NCBI GenBank assembly: GCA_037953625.1
Contig: CM075652.1
Location: forward strand, 19,938,501-20,002,500
DNA from: Crotalaria pallida
Lineage: Eukaryota; Streptophyta; Magnoliopsida; Fabales; Fabaceae
Direction of reading: 5' to 3'
Length of the DNA: 64,000 nucleotides
In this document: positions 42,733 through 52,948 of the stretch, one piece after another
Layout: each line of letters starts with the position of its first letter
Position numbering within the stretch: position 1 is the stretch's first letter
The notes under the pieces: model-generated
Database searches by the model: none
The model's input: only the letters and a program-made list of their open reading frames with translations
What the model was told of the DNA's origin: nothing
Made by a program: the position numbers and the translations under genes

Positions 42733-43821
42733 TTACGTCGGCTTCTGAAATTTCCTTGTCTTCCTTCCAGAAGTAGAAGGGGCCTTTCCTTGGATAGAGG
42801 TTTGGTTCACACTAGACTTTTCATCCTTTCCTCTCTTTCCCACATCAGGGTTGTGGGGACAACTGGAGATAACATGTCCGGGTTGTAGGCATAAGAAACA
42901 GACTATCTCCCTTCCTTTACTCAAACCTCTCTGACAAAAGCCTGGATGATCCTTCCTACAGCGAGGACATCGTAGAGGAGGATCCATTAGCACAGGAGAA
43001 ACTTCTCCTGAGGTTTCTCCTTGAACAGTTTCTGGAATTGGATAGGGATCTAGGTTGAAAACAGGTTCCTTGTCCTTCGTATGGGCAGATTCACTATTCC
43101 CTTGGTGAGGCTAACACTTTTCTCATGGGTTTCCTTTGCTTTCGGGTCTCCTTCATAAGTGAACACATATTAACCAATTGAGGGAAACTACGAAAGCTAT
43201 GGTAACTAATGGCCATCTTGATCTTTGGACGGAGACCATTTTCAAACTTAATGCACTTTGACCTTTCATCGGGGTGATATTGGTGATAGGGTGAGAACTT
43301 GATGAGTTCTTCAAACTTGGAGGCATAATCACCCACGGTCATAGCACCTTGCTTCAATTCTAGGAATTCTAACTCTTTCCTACGCCTTACGTCTCAGGAA
43401 GATATTTCTCCAGAAATTTCTCCTTGAAGAGTTCCCAGGTAATTGGCCTTGCTTCCGCCTCAAGGATGTGTCTAGTATCCTCCCACCAGTACTCGGCCTC
43501 TTCCGCTATCATGAATGTAGAGAAAGCCACCTTGTCCGCATCCGTGTAAGGCATGGACTGAAAGATTTTCTCTAATTCCCATAACCACCTTAGGGCTCCT
43601 TTAGGATCGAAGCCACCTTCAAAACTAGGAGGATCTAATTCCTTAAACTCTGCTACCCCAGGGTTGTTAGCATGCTGCTGAGGTGGATTGACTTGGTTGA
43701 CTTGATTGGCACTAGCTTGGACCAGATTTTTCAAAACATCGGTCTGGTTAGCATTAATCTGAGAGAGGTTCTCCAGAGCATCTGAAAGACTCTCCATAAC
43801 TCGATTACTTCGAGTTTCCAT
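42733..43821 (-). pseudogene. gag: Gag of Gypsy (chromovirus-like) element, frameshifted
   Basis: The ATG at 43821 opens METRSNRVMESLSDAL, then the capsid domain with PPSFEGGFDPKGALRWLWEL, AEYWWEDTR and WELFKEKFLEKYLP. The frame breaks near 43387. The next part (RRRKELEFLELKQGAMTVGDYASKF and CIKFENGLRPKIK) is in another frame, and the last part (to 42733) returns to the first frame. The last part holds CPRCRKDHPGFC and a clean CCHC knuckle (CFLCLQPGHVISSC). The order and motifs match plant chromovirus-type Gag. At least two frameshifts make it a pseudogene. No pol follows. Confidence 0.85.
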
Positions 43822-44124
43822 TTTCTAAATCTGAAATTTGGATGAGATTGGTAAGAAACTTGACCACTATTGGAATCAATAAACTATACCCAGCTACCCA
43901 AAGACTTATGTATACTCTAGACATCTAACTATTTAATAGCTAGTTCTAACTATTTCCTTAATTTCGGATAACTACTAGATAACTATCTACCTACTACATC
44001 TAGCTATTTAGCTACTTCCCAACAACACTTAACTATATGCTAACTACGTTCTATGTTACTCTCATGTGGAGCAACACCTTAGGAGTAGGAAAACCATACT
44101 CCATAGCTGAGGAATGCAGCCATT

Positions 44125-44136
44125 GCTCTGATACCA
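44125..44136 (-). other. Primer binding site of gag-only Gypsy element
   Basis: The minus strand reads TGGTATCAGAGC, an exact initiator-Met tRNA PBS, three bases after the LTR end at 44140. Confidence 0.88.
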
Positions 44137-44739
44137 TAATGTAACATCCTACTTTTTATTTCCATTGTAAAAGTAATTAAATAATGAAAACTTTATAAAA
44201 ATTTTGGCAGAGTTTGCTTTAAAATATGGATCTTTCCTTTTAATAGTTTTAAAAGACAACTTGTCAGATCCAGAAACAGGAAAAACTTAAACATTTACAA
44301 TACATTATTAAACAAAAGGAGGATATTTAGATGTCCTTTCCGAGTAACATCCACATATTAAACTTAGGAAAATAAAACATTTTCAAACATAACTAAATTT
44401 ATACATTTTCAAAAGTTACATGATAACAGCCTAGTGGTTGCATCAACTATGATGTACATAATCATAGTGTAAAGTACACTCCACTAGGAGGAATGCATTC
44501 ATCCTCAGCATTTGTGCCCTTATGACTTTTTCGATCAAGGTACCTAAAATGTCCAATTAAGAGGGTGAGATATTAATTCAAAATCAAGGGAAACAACTAA
44601 AAACGATAATAAGACATAATAGAAATGCATGCCTTTAAACAGTTAAGAACTAAAAGAATATAAAATTCGTAACTATCTCTTCTTCCTTAACAATTTATCC
44701 ACTTTAGTAACTATACATAACCATCATCACACTTATCAA

Positions 44740-44744
44740 CTATT
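44740..44744 (+). other. Target-site duplication CTATT, left copy
   Basis: CTATT precedes the copia LTR at 44745 and recurs at 50768-50772 directly after the other LTR, proving one insertion event for 44745-50767. Confidence 0.9.
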
Positions 44745-44900
44745 TGTAAAAACTACAATCGGTGGGTGAAATAACTAAGAAACCCTAGAAGAACACCTAG
44801 AAGGGGGGGTGAATAGGTGTTAGAGAAACCTTGATAGATTTTCGAAAGAAACGAATCGAAACAATTAAAACAAATGATTTTTACAAAAAGTTTCAGCCCT

Positions 44901-46077
44901 TAATCGATTAAGCAAGGCTATTAATCGATTAACTCTTGAAAAACACAAGTTAATCGATTAATCAAACAGGTTAATCGATTAGTGCCTGAAAGCAGTCTTT
45001 TGGTTAATCGATTAACACCTTCAGTTAATCGATTAATCACTGTTAAAACTGAAAAATCACTTTTCAATCAAATACGAAAATCAATCAATTAACACATAAG
45101 ATCAGAGATAAAGCGGAAATGATTAACACCAATATTCTTATTGATTACCTAGCTTATGAAAATGATTTTCCCCAAATCAATTTGCACAATTAAAAGCTTA
45201 ATTCATTCAATTATGAAAATCAATCTTTTCTAGGTTTTCAACTAAGGACAATATGAAATGACAAGAATGTAAGAGATATGGGAATAGAGATACTGCACAG
45301 TGATTTATCCTGGTTCACTCACAACCACCGTGAGCTACATCCAGTCCCCTCTTCAACCAAGAGAGATTCTTCACTAAAGGAATTAGAGTTTCTCAAATTA
45401 CAAGCAAATGCCTCTCAAGACTCCCTTCTTGATAGCCTCCAAGAGATACCACACTTTTGTCATGCAACCCTATTGAAATCTAATCTAACCTTCCCTTGCT
45501 TGTTGATATCCCCACAACAAGTCTTCCAATTTGCTTGTTAACCCAACAAGACTTCCAATTTGCTTGATGATACCTCACACCAAGACTTCCAATTTGCTTG
45601 TTAACACAACAAGACTTCCAAGACGATTTTGCTTGATGAATAACCACCAAGTCTTCCTTTGTTGTAGATAGCTTTCCTTCTATGCAATGATTACAACCCA
45701 AATGAAAACAATAACAATCCTATGAATCTCTTTCAAGAACTATGAAAATATCAACATGAGAGATTCAAAGATTCTTGATCAAAGAATGTAAAAGTGAAAG
45801 CTTTGATCTATGAGAAAGTGAGAGAGAATAATGTGGCTTTGAACTTTGTAAAATTGATATGAAAATGATGTTAATTTGATCTAATGATTCACAAAAGGTT
45901 AGGAAAAGGTTTATATAGAATACCCAAAAGTTAGGAAACTTAAAACATGATTTTGAGAAGTGAAAAACGTATTTTAAAAACCAGTTTTACAGGTGTTAAT
46001 CGATTAACACATGGCATTAATCGATTAACCACTGTAACATGTGTGTTAATCGATTAACTCAACACATTAATCGATTA
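44901..46077. repeat. Five TAATCGATTA pairs, all 21 bp apart
   Basis: Pairs start at 44901/44922, 44951/44972, 45005/45026, 45997/46018 and 46047/46068. All five distances are exactly 21 bp, while the spacers differ. The other LTR keeps the same pairs, with one base change in the last member near 50407. Confidence 0.92.
45909..45917 (-). promoter_or_regulatory. Putative TATA box of gag-only copia LTR
   Basis: The minus strand reads TATATAAAC, about 515 bp into the LTR and 80-165 bp downstream of the two promoter-side palindrome pairs. The same box is at 50245-50253 in the 5' LTR, and on the plus strand at 53566 in the related solo LTR. Confidence 0.55.
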
Positions 46078-46431
46078 GCCACTGTAAAACACTTCTAAAA
46101 ACTTGTTTTCTCAAAACTAAACCTTTCCTTTCAAACCTTTAAGCCACCTATTGATTTTAGGTTAAGTGAATACTCAAATTATAATATAATCATGCGCTTG
46201 ATAGAGATGCACTACCCTCTAATGACTCTACCCAAACTCATCAAATTAAAAGACTCAAAATAAAGATATTACAATAAAATACACAAATGAATCTTCATGA
46301 GCTTTCTCTCTCTTCATCATTGTTGATTGTTGTTTGTTTGTTGAACTTCTTTATGCCTTGAGCTTGATTAAAACATTTGTAGCTTGTTCAAAACCTTTGT
46401 CATTATCAAAACCTTCTCACTAGATCTAACA

Positions 46432-46445
46432 ATCTCCTCCTTTTT
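46432..46445 (-). other. Polypurine tract of gag-only copia element
   Basis: The minus strand reads AAAAAGGAGGAGAT directly before the LTR start TGTTAGATC at 46431. Confidence 0.85.
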
Positions 46446-47224
46446 GAAAATGACAACATGTTTTGAAGTTGTTGATGCTTGAACTATTTGATCACCTGGT
46501 GAGACTCTTGCTCCCCCTCAATAAATGCTTTTGACATTTGAAATCCAATTGAGATAAGCTTGATTCTCCCCCTATCTTCAACAACTTTTCTCAACCTATA
46601 TAAAACAACAAAACAACTTCTTCTCCCCCTTTTGGCATTATCAAAAAGTAATATATACCAATTGTAATATAAAATTCTAAGCCAAAATAGAGAAATCAAC
46701 ATTCATTTCTTCACAACATTGATACCAACTAATCAATGATACCAAATGAAACTAATTGTCACCATACTTTGAGATGTGATACCAATTGGAAATAAAAAGT
46801 CATAACATCACTTAACAAAGTAAGATATCAATAGTAAAGAAATATCACAATATCAACAATAGCATGATAATCACATGATGACCACACAATGATATCAATT
46901 GGAGAAAATATGACATAATAATACTTGTGAATTTTCAACACCAATGCAAATATCAATGGAATCAATAGTAAGTACCAATTGTAAAAGACTAATGATAAGA
47001 TTAGAATATACCAAAAGTAAGTCCAATTGTGAATACTTGCTATTTCTTGTGAGAAATTCACTTGATACCATATGTGAGCCTTTATAGAAGTAATACCAAT
47101 TGTAAAACTTCAACAATACCAATTGTAAGAATTTTGTAGGACATTCTCTTTAATACTTGAAGAAGCAAATGAATGAATAACACTTTTAAGCCCTTTTGCT
47201 CTTGAATCATACCTACAAAAACAA
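46446..47224 (-). other. 3' untranslated region with repeated CAATTGGTAT words
   Basis: About 780 bp with no gene. In element sense the words CAATTGGTAT or close variants recur many times (near 46655, 46779, 46888, 46974, 47090 and 47115). They resemble the LTR-PBS junction (TTACA, AT, TGGTATC). Other truncated ORFs here are AT-rich noise. Confidence 0.55.
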
Positions 47225-49009
47225 TCATGCTTTGCTTTTTGGTATCCAAATAGTCTTGGATACATTTTTGTTAGTTAAGGGATTTTCACCCTTCTTAACC
47301 CAAACAAAATTTCCTTTAGGTATACCATGCACTTTAACATAACACACATTTGAAGTATGTCCATGAGTGCCACAATAGAAACATGTTGGTGTATTTGAAA
47401 AATCAACTTTAGAAAAATCAACAACATTTCTATGAGACTTACTCTTAGCATTAGTATAACCCAAACCAAACTTGTTTGAATTTTCTCTTTGAAAATTTAA
47501 CAATGTGCGCAATCTAATATCACCACTTGTGAAACTTGCAAGCTTATTTTTCAAAATCGCATTTTCATCTTTAAGCAACTTGCAACTCTCACAATCAACC
47601 ATAACATTCAATCTACTAGCACAATCACAAGAAGAACTAGCATAAATGAGATCAAGAGTTTCATTTTGAAGATTAAGCTCATAAATTTGTTTTTGAAGTT
47701 CTAAAATCTCTTGTTGATGCTTCAAAATGAGCTTCTTCCTTTCAATGTTTTTCAAGGCTAGTTTCTTGAGGTGTTCATGCATTTCTTCATAAGCATTATA
47801 TAAAATTTCATATTTTGAAGAAATTTCGGATTTAGTTTCACTTACATCGCTATCCTCGCTTTGTTCACTTGATTCATCATTTGAACTTTCTTCTTCATCT
47901 TCTAGAGCTATCAAGTTGAGATTAGCAATTTCTTCATCATCCGAAGAACTACTTGATGTGCTTTTCTTTTCCTCTTCATCATCCCAAATGATGTATGCCT
48001 TCTTATGCTTTGAATTTTTATTTTCTTTCTCCTTCTTCTTGAGATACTTAGAGCATGAGTATTTGAGATGACCGGGTTTTCCGTATTCATGGCAAACCAC
48101 TCCTTCTTTTGTTGTCTTGGTCTTGTAGTGTGGGGGATTCTTATCTTTACTTTTGTCTTTGTTCAACCTTTCTTTTCTCCTTAGAAGCTTGATAAACTTT
48201 CTTAGTAGAAGTTTCATCTCTTCTTCATTAATGTCCGAATCGGAATCTTCACTATCATCATTATCAAAACTCTCTTCCTTTTTATATGAACTTTTGACTT
48301 TAAGAGCAATTCCTTTTCTTTCTTTGTTCTTATCCGACTCTTCATGCATATGCAAACGTCCAAGCTCCATTTCATGTTCTTGAAGCTTTCCGAAAAGTGT
48401 AGCTAAGTCCATGGTGTCCAAGTCCTTTGATTCAACAATTGCGGTAACCTTAGGTTGCCATTCCCTACTTAGACATCTTAAAACTTTGTTAACAAGTTCA
48501 CAATTCATGAAAGTCTTTCCAAGAGAAATGAGATGATTAATAATATGAGTAAAACGGTTTTGCATAATACATATAGATTCATTAGGAAACATGCAAAACA
48601 ATTCATATTCATGCATCAAAGAATTTAATCTAGCACGCCTAACTTCACTAGTGCCTTCATGTGTGACTTGCAAGGTGTCCCACATTTGTTTGGCATTATG
48701 ACATTGGGAGACTCTAAAGAACTTATCATAAGATAGAGCGGAGGTGATGATAATCTTAGCTTTTAAATCATATTGAATTTTCTTTTTATCATCATCGGTC
48801 CACTTATCTTTGGGAGTTAGTTGAGATACACCTTCTACTTGAGTTGAGGGAATATGAGGACCACTCTCAATGGCTTCCCAAATGTTCATGTCTATGGCTT
48901 CTATAAAAATTCTCATTCTAATTTTCCAATAAGCATAACCCTCTCCACCAAACAAAGGAGGATGACTTATTGAAGCACCTTCACCACCAAAGGGATTCGT
49001 AGAACCCAT
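47225..49009 (-). CDS. gag: Gag of gag-only copia element, intact, 594 aa
   Basis: The ATG at 49009 lies 57 bp after the PBS and the frame runs unbroken to 47225. The N-terminal motif YAYWKIRMRIFIEA and the capsid part KIIITSALSYDKFFRVSQ and WDTLQVTHEG match plant copia (UBN2-type) Gag and align with the minus-strand copia Gag at 12711-14399. The first zinc knuckle near residue 305 reads CHEYGKPGHLKYSC, with Tyr in place of the second Cys. A long acidic, Ser-rich and coiled region follows. A second knuckle near residue 541 is intact (CFYCGTHGHTSNVC). The protein ends at KTIWIPKSKA, just where protease would begin in a full element. It could still form particles in trans. Confidence 0.9.
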   Translation of the reverse strand: MGSTNPFGGEGASISHPPLFGGEGYAYWKIRMRIFIEAIDMNIWEAIESGPHIPSTQVEGVSQLTPKDKWTDDDKKKIQYDLKAKIIITSALSYDKFFRVSQCHNAKQMWDTLQVTHEGTSEVRRARLNSLMHEYELFCMFPNESICIMQNRFTHIINHLISLGKTFMNCELVNKVLRCLSREWQPKVTAIVESKDLDTMDLATLFGKLQEHEMELGRLHMHEESDKNKERKGIALKVKSSYKKEESFDNDDSEDSDSDINEEEMKLLLRKFIKLLRRKERLNKDKSKDKNPPHYKTKTTKEGVVCHEYGKPGHLKYSCSKYLKKKEKENKNSKHKKAYIIWDDEEEKKSTSSSSSDDEEIANLNLIALEDEEESSNDESSEQSEDSDVSETKSEISSKYEILYNAYEEMHEHLKKLALKNIERKKLILKHQQEILELQKQIYELNLQNETLDLIYASSSCDCASRLNVMVDCESCKLLKDENAILKNKLASFTSGDIRLRTLLNFQRENSNKFGLGYTNAKSKSHRNVVDFSKVDFSNTPTCFYCGTHGHTSNVCYVKVHGIPKGNFVWVKKGENPLTNKNVSKTIWIPKSKA

Positions 49010-49065
49010 TGTAGTTTCCCCAAGGATCTTAACGAAAAAGCTCTATGCTCGTGTCTTTCGACCGA

Positions 49066-49077
49066 GCTCTGATAACA
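49066..49077 (-). other. Primer binding site of gag-only copia element
   Basis: The minus strand reads TGTTATCAGAGC, one base different from the initiator-Met tRNA PBS, two bases after the LTR end at 49080. Confidence 0.85.
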
Positions 49078-49079
49078 AT

Positions 49080-50767
49080 TGTAAAAACTACCATCGGTGG
49101 GTGAAATAACTAAGAAACCCTAGGAGAACACCTAGAAGGGGGGGTTGAATAGGTGTTAGAGAAACCTTGAAAGATTTTCAAAAGAAACGAATCGAAACAA
49201 TTAAAACAAATGATTTTTACAAAAAGTTTCAGCCCTTAATCGATTAAGCAAGGCTATTAATCGATTAACTCTTGAAAAACACAAGTTAATCGATTAATCA
49301 AACAGGTTAATCGATTAGTGCCTGAAAGCAGTCTTTTGGTTAATCGATTAACACCTTCAGTTAATCGATTAATCACTATTAAAACTGAAAAATCACTTTT
49401 CAATCAAATACGAAAATCAATCAATTAACACGTAAAATCAGAGATAAAGCGGAAATGATTAACACCAATATTCTTATTGATTACCTAGCTTATGAAAATG
49501 ATTTTCCCCAAATCAATTTGCACAATTAAAAGCTTAATTCATTCAATTATGAAAATCAATCTTTTCTAGGTTTTCAACTAAGGACAATATGAAATGACAA
49601 GAATGTAAGAGATAAGGGAATAGAGATACTGCACAGTGATTTATCCTGGTTCACTCACAACCACCGTGAGCTACATCCAGTCCCCTCTTCAACCAAGAGA
49701 GATTCTTCACTAAAGGAATTAGAGTTTCTCAAATTACAAGCAAATGCATCTCAAGACTCCCTTCTTGATAGCCTCCAAGAGATACCACACTTTTGTCATG
49801 CAACCCTATTGAAATCTAATCTAACCTTCCCTTGCTTGTTGATATCCCCACAACAAGTCTTCCAATTTGCTTGTTAACCCAACAAGACTTCCAATTTGCT
49901 TGATGATACCTCACACCAAGACTTCCAATTTGCTTGTTAACACAACAAGACTTCCAAGACGATTTTGCTTGATGAATAACCACCAAGTCTTCCTTTGTTG
50001 TAGATAGCTTTCCTTCTATGCAATGATTACAACCCAAATGAAAACAATAACAATCCTATGAATCTCTTTCAAGAACTATGAAAATATCAACATGAGAGAT
50101 TCAAAGATTCTTGATCAAAGAATGTAAAAGTGAAAGCTTTGATCTATGAGAAAGTGAGAGAGAATAATGTGGCTTTGAACTTTGTAAAATTGATATGAAA
50201 ATGATGTTAATTTGATCTAATGATTCACAAAAGGTTAGGAAAAGGTTTATATAGAATACCCAAAAGTTAGGAAACTTACAAAATGATTTTGAGAAGTGAA
50301 AAACGTATTTTAAAAACCAGTTTTACAGGTGTTAATCGATTAACACATGGCATTAATCGATTAACCACGGTAACATGTGTGTTAATCGATTAACTCAACG
50401 CATTAATCGATAAGCCACTGTAAAACACTTCTAAAAACTTGTTTTCTCAAAACTAAACCTTTCCTTTCAAACCTTTAAGCCACCTATTGATTTTAGGTTA
50501 AGTGAATACTCAAATTATAATATAATCATGCGCTTGATAGAGATGCACTACCCTCTAATGACTCTACCAAAACTCATCAAATTAAAAGACTCAAAGTAAA
50601 GATATTACAATAAAATACACAAATGAATCTTCATGAGCTTGCTCTCTCTTCATCATTGTTGATTGTTGTTTGTTTGTTGAACTTCTTCATGACTTGAGCT
50701 TGATTAAAACATTTGTAGCTTGTTCAAAACCTTTGTCATTATCAAAACCTTCTCAGTGGATCTAGCA
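49080..50767 (-). repeat. 5' LTR of gag-only copia element
   Basis: 1688 bp, the direct-repeat partner of 44745-46431, followed on the right by the CTATT target duplication. It has the same palindrome pairs and TATA box. Confidence 0.92.
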
Positions 50768-50898
50768 CTATTAACGATAATGCATAATTAGAATACAATG
50801 CTATTACCATACAATGCCACCCCTTTCCTTTAACCTTTGTATTAACACTTTTCCACTTTAACCTTTAACACTTTTCACTTTGTCCTTTAACAATTTCC

Positions 50899-51373
50899 TA
50901 CATTGTACTTCACATTCTCCCCGTAGGAGGGTTCTTCGTACAATGTACACTTTATAACACTTTTCCTCACATCCCCTCCACACTTTGGGAAAGATCGACT
51001 AGGAGTAAATGTCCCTCTACCTTTGCTTACATTGTACTTCACATTCTCCCCGTACGAGGGTTCTTCATACAATGCAAGCCCCGCTGTACTTCACGTATCG
51101 CGTACATCATACTGGGGAGGAACCACCCTCCGTAGCTACGAAGTAGGGAAGTGACCGATAGAATTACTATAGTGTGCACAGGACCAATCACCAATTCAAC
51201 CAGTACTTCACGTATCGCATCCATCGTACCAGTCTCTGCTAGGGTGATCAAAGTCCCCTATAGTAACTCCCGTGATTGTTTCATAAACACAATCAAATCA
51301 CTATCTACTCACGTCCACTAGTTCTATGAACCTTCACATTCTCCCCGTAGGAGGGTTCTTCAGTTCGTAGAAC
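50899..51373 (-). other. Three stem-loops with one conserved 29-nt loop and different stems
   Basis: The loop TTCACATTCTCCCC...GGGTTCTTC (29 nt) occurs at 50909-50937, 51038-51066 and 51333-51361. Its flanks are inverted repeats that differ between copies: TACATTGTAC/GTACAATGTA (50899, 50938; 10 of 10), GCTTACATTGTAC/ATACAATGCAAGC (51025, 51067; 11 of 13) and GTTCTATGAAC/GTTCGTAGAAC (51321, 51363; 10 of 11). In LTR sense the loop contains CTCCTACGGGGAG, a possible UNCG-type small hairpin. A second repeated motif (GTACTTCACGTATCGC) is at 51086 and 51203. Confidence 0.8.
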
Positions 51374-52302
51374 CTGGATTCGATTATCTTTCCCAATTTC
51401 CTAAGGTCCACCGTACTCCGTAAATGCACGTGTTTCTAGTTCATTTTATGGTTGTTGGAAACTCAATCCTTTACTTTTATCATTAAATTTGGAGGGTTTT
51501 CTACCCCAGAGCATTTGGCCATAGCAATACAATAATCACCAATTATATATATATATAACAATACCCTTAAAAGGATCAATGACATTCAACCATTCAAATT
51601 CATAACCATTCAATCAACATTATCATCATTACCATGGTTAACATTTAAATAACTATATCGTTCCTATTAACATTCAATCCTATTAACGTTTATTCATTCA
51701 ATTGAAAACATTCAAGAATTCACCTCATCAATTCAAGGAGCATCATCATCATTAAACATAATCAACCCTAAGCTTAAACACTAATTAATTCCACACTTTA
51801 CACATAATCAAACATACAAATTAAAAACACATATCATTATATACTTACTATCATAATTAATCCCTTCCCCTAATTAAAAAAAATACCTCCCCTCTTACCT
51901 TTGTAGAGAGAGAAAGAGAGAGATAGAAAATTGGGGTTTTTTAAACCCACTACACCCACTTCAATCTACAAGTCCTTAGCTCCTATTCTCCTTGATCCCA
52001 AACTCCTTCTACCCTTCTTATTTGATTATTGAGGCAAGAACACTTGATTTGGGGGTTTAGGGTTCAGGAGGGATTGGTGGATTTGAGAGAGGAGAGAGAG
52101 ATTTATGGAGGTTTAATGAAAGAGAATCATGAATTTGCGATGGAGAATGAATTTGGGATGATGATTTGTGGTGCTTTTGGGTTAAACTTTGATGATTGAA
52201 TTCTAGGGTTTATGTTGGGGAAAAATCATGCAAGAGAGAAGGAGAGAAAGAATGATCGATTGGGTTGATTAAAACACGTTTTTAAGCCTGTTCTGTAGTG
52301 GT

Positions 52303-52399
52303 TAATCGATTAACTGGGTGGTTAATCGATTAACCAGTGTAACTGTTGGCCAAATCAGCTGTCAGGCATTAATCGATTAACTCAAGGTTTAATCGATTA
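52303..52399. repeat. Two TAATCGATTA pairs in 5' LTR of gag-only Gypsy element
   Basis: Pairs start at 52303/52323 and 52370/52390, both 20 bp apart. The other LTR has three pairs here, so about 53 bp, one pair equivalent, is missing. Confidence 0.9.
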
Positions 52400-52697
52400 A
52401 CTGGTTCAGTCCACCATTTCTTTGCACTTCAAAGTGTCATAACTTCTACGTTAACCGTCGGATCTTGCTCAAATTTGAAAGCAAGCTTCCTAATAAGTCC
52501 AACTTCATATCCAACGGTGGAATTTGGGTTTAAAGCTATAGACCTTCCATTTCTAATTTCCTAAAGTCCTATGCTCTTAATTCTTAAATAACCCTTCTAA
52601 ACCACGAGTTTAACCTAACATATTCCTTTTTCTACACTCTAAACCTATTACCACTAACTAAGGCACATAGCTATTGTATAAAATCGGGGATGTTACA

Positions 52698-52948
52698 GTT
52701 GATATTTTCCTATGGGAGTCCCGAATGGGGTCGTTGCAATAACCATCAATAGGAGGCTATGCCCCGATGGACCACAAAAGAAATAATAAAATACTATTTC
52801 TAAAACCATCGCAAAGTGGCTATGCCGCTGATGGCCTTTTTCTGAAATTACTAAGTTAAGAAAATGGAACAAGTTACAACCATCGCAAAGTGGCTATGCC
52901 GCTGATGGCTTTTTTCTAAATGGATTAAAGAAAAGTTAAAGAGGAGAT
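52698..52948 (+). repeat. Short region with three related hairpin repeats
   Basis: A 31-bp unit starting ACCATCGCAAAGTGGC occurs at 52805-52835 and 52879-52909 (period 74). A diverged third copy lies near 52740-52765. Each copy has CCATC/GATGG ends and an inner GGCTATGCC hairpin. The sequence ends with purine-rich AAAGAGGAGATA just before the LTR start TGTAACACCCCG at 52949. Origin unclear, perhaps the 3' region of another element. Confidence 0.6.

Larger units (their letters stand above)
44745..46431 (-). repeat. 3' LTR of gag-only copia element
   Basis: In element sense it starts TGTTAGATC at 46431 and ends TTTTTACA at 44745. It has palindrome pairs in two zones: 44901-45035 near its 3' end and 45997-46077 upstream of a TATATAAAC box at 45909-45917. 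The family is related to the solo LTR at 53067-54656. Confidence 0.92.
44745..50767 (-). mobile_element. Gag-only (TR-GAG-like) Ty1/copia element, complete
   Basis: 6023 bp: LTRs of 1687 and 1688 bp, initiator-Met PBS, one intact 594-codon gag ORF, about 780 bp of untranslated sequence, PPT, and 5-bp target duplications. No protease, integrase or RT is encoded. Non-autonomous plant elements keeping only gag have been described as TR-GAG. The LTRs differ at roughly two dozen positions by eye. Movement would need enzymes from a related copia element. Confidence 0.9.
44140..52697 (-). repeat. 5' LTR of gag-only Gypsy element, split by copia element
   Basis: The LTR comprises 44140-44744 and 50773-52697, about 2.5 kb. 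It reads TGTAACATCCCC at 52697 and ends GGATGTTACA at 44140 on the minus strand. The outer 1 kb matches the two pieces of 3' LTR at 34280-34611 and 40033-40735. It contains the three shared-loop hairpins at 50899-51373 and two palindrome pairs near 52303-52399. The target duplication partner is not present because the far end of the 3' LTR is cut off by A'. Confidence 0.85.

Noticed and set aside
42393..42888. Plus-strand ORFs over the gag-only Gypsy 3' region
   Set aside because: They are opposite to element sense, partly shadows of the minus-strand gag zinc-finger region, and have no recognisable motif.
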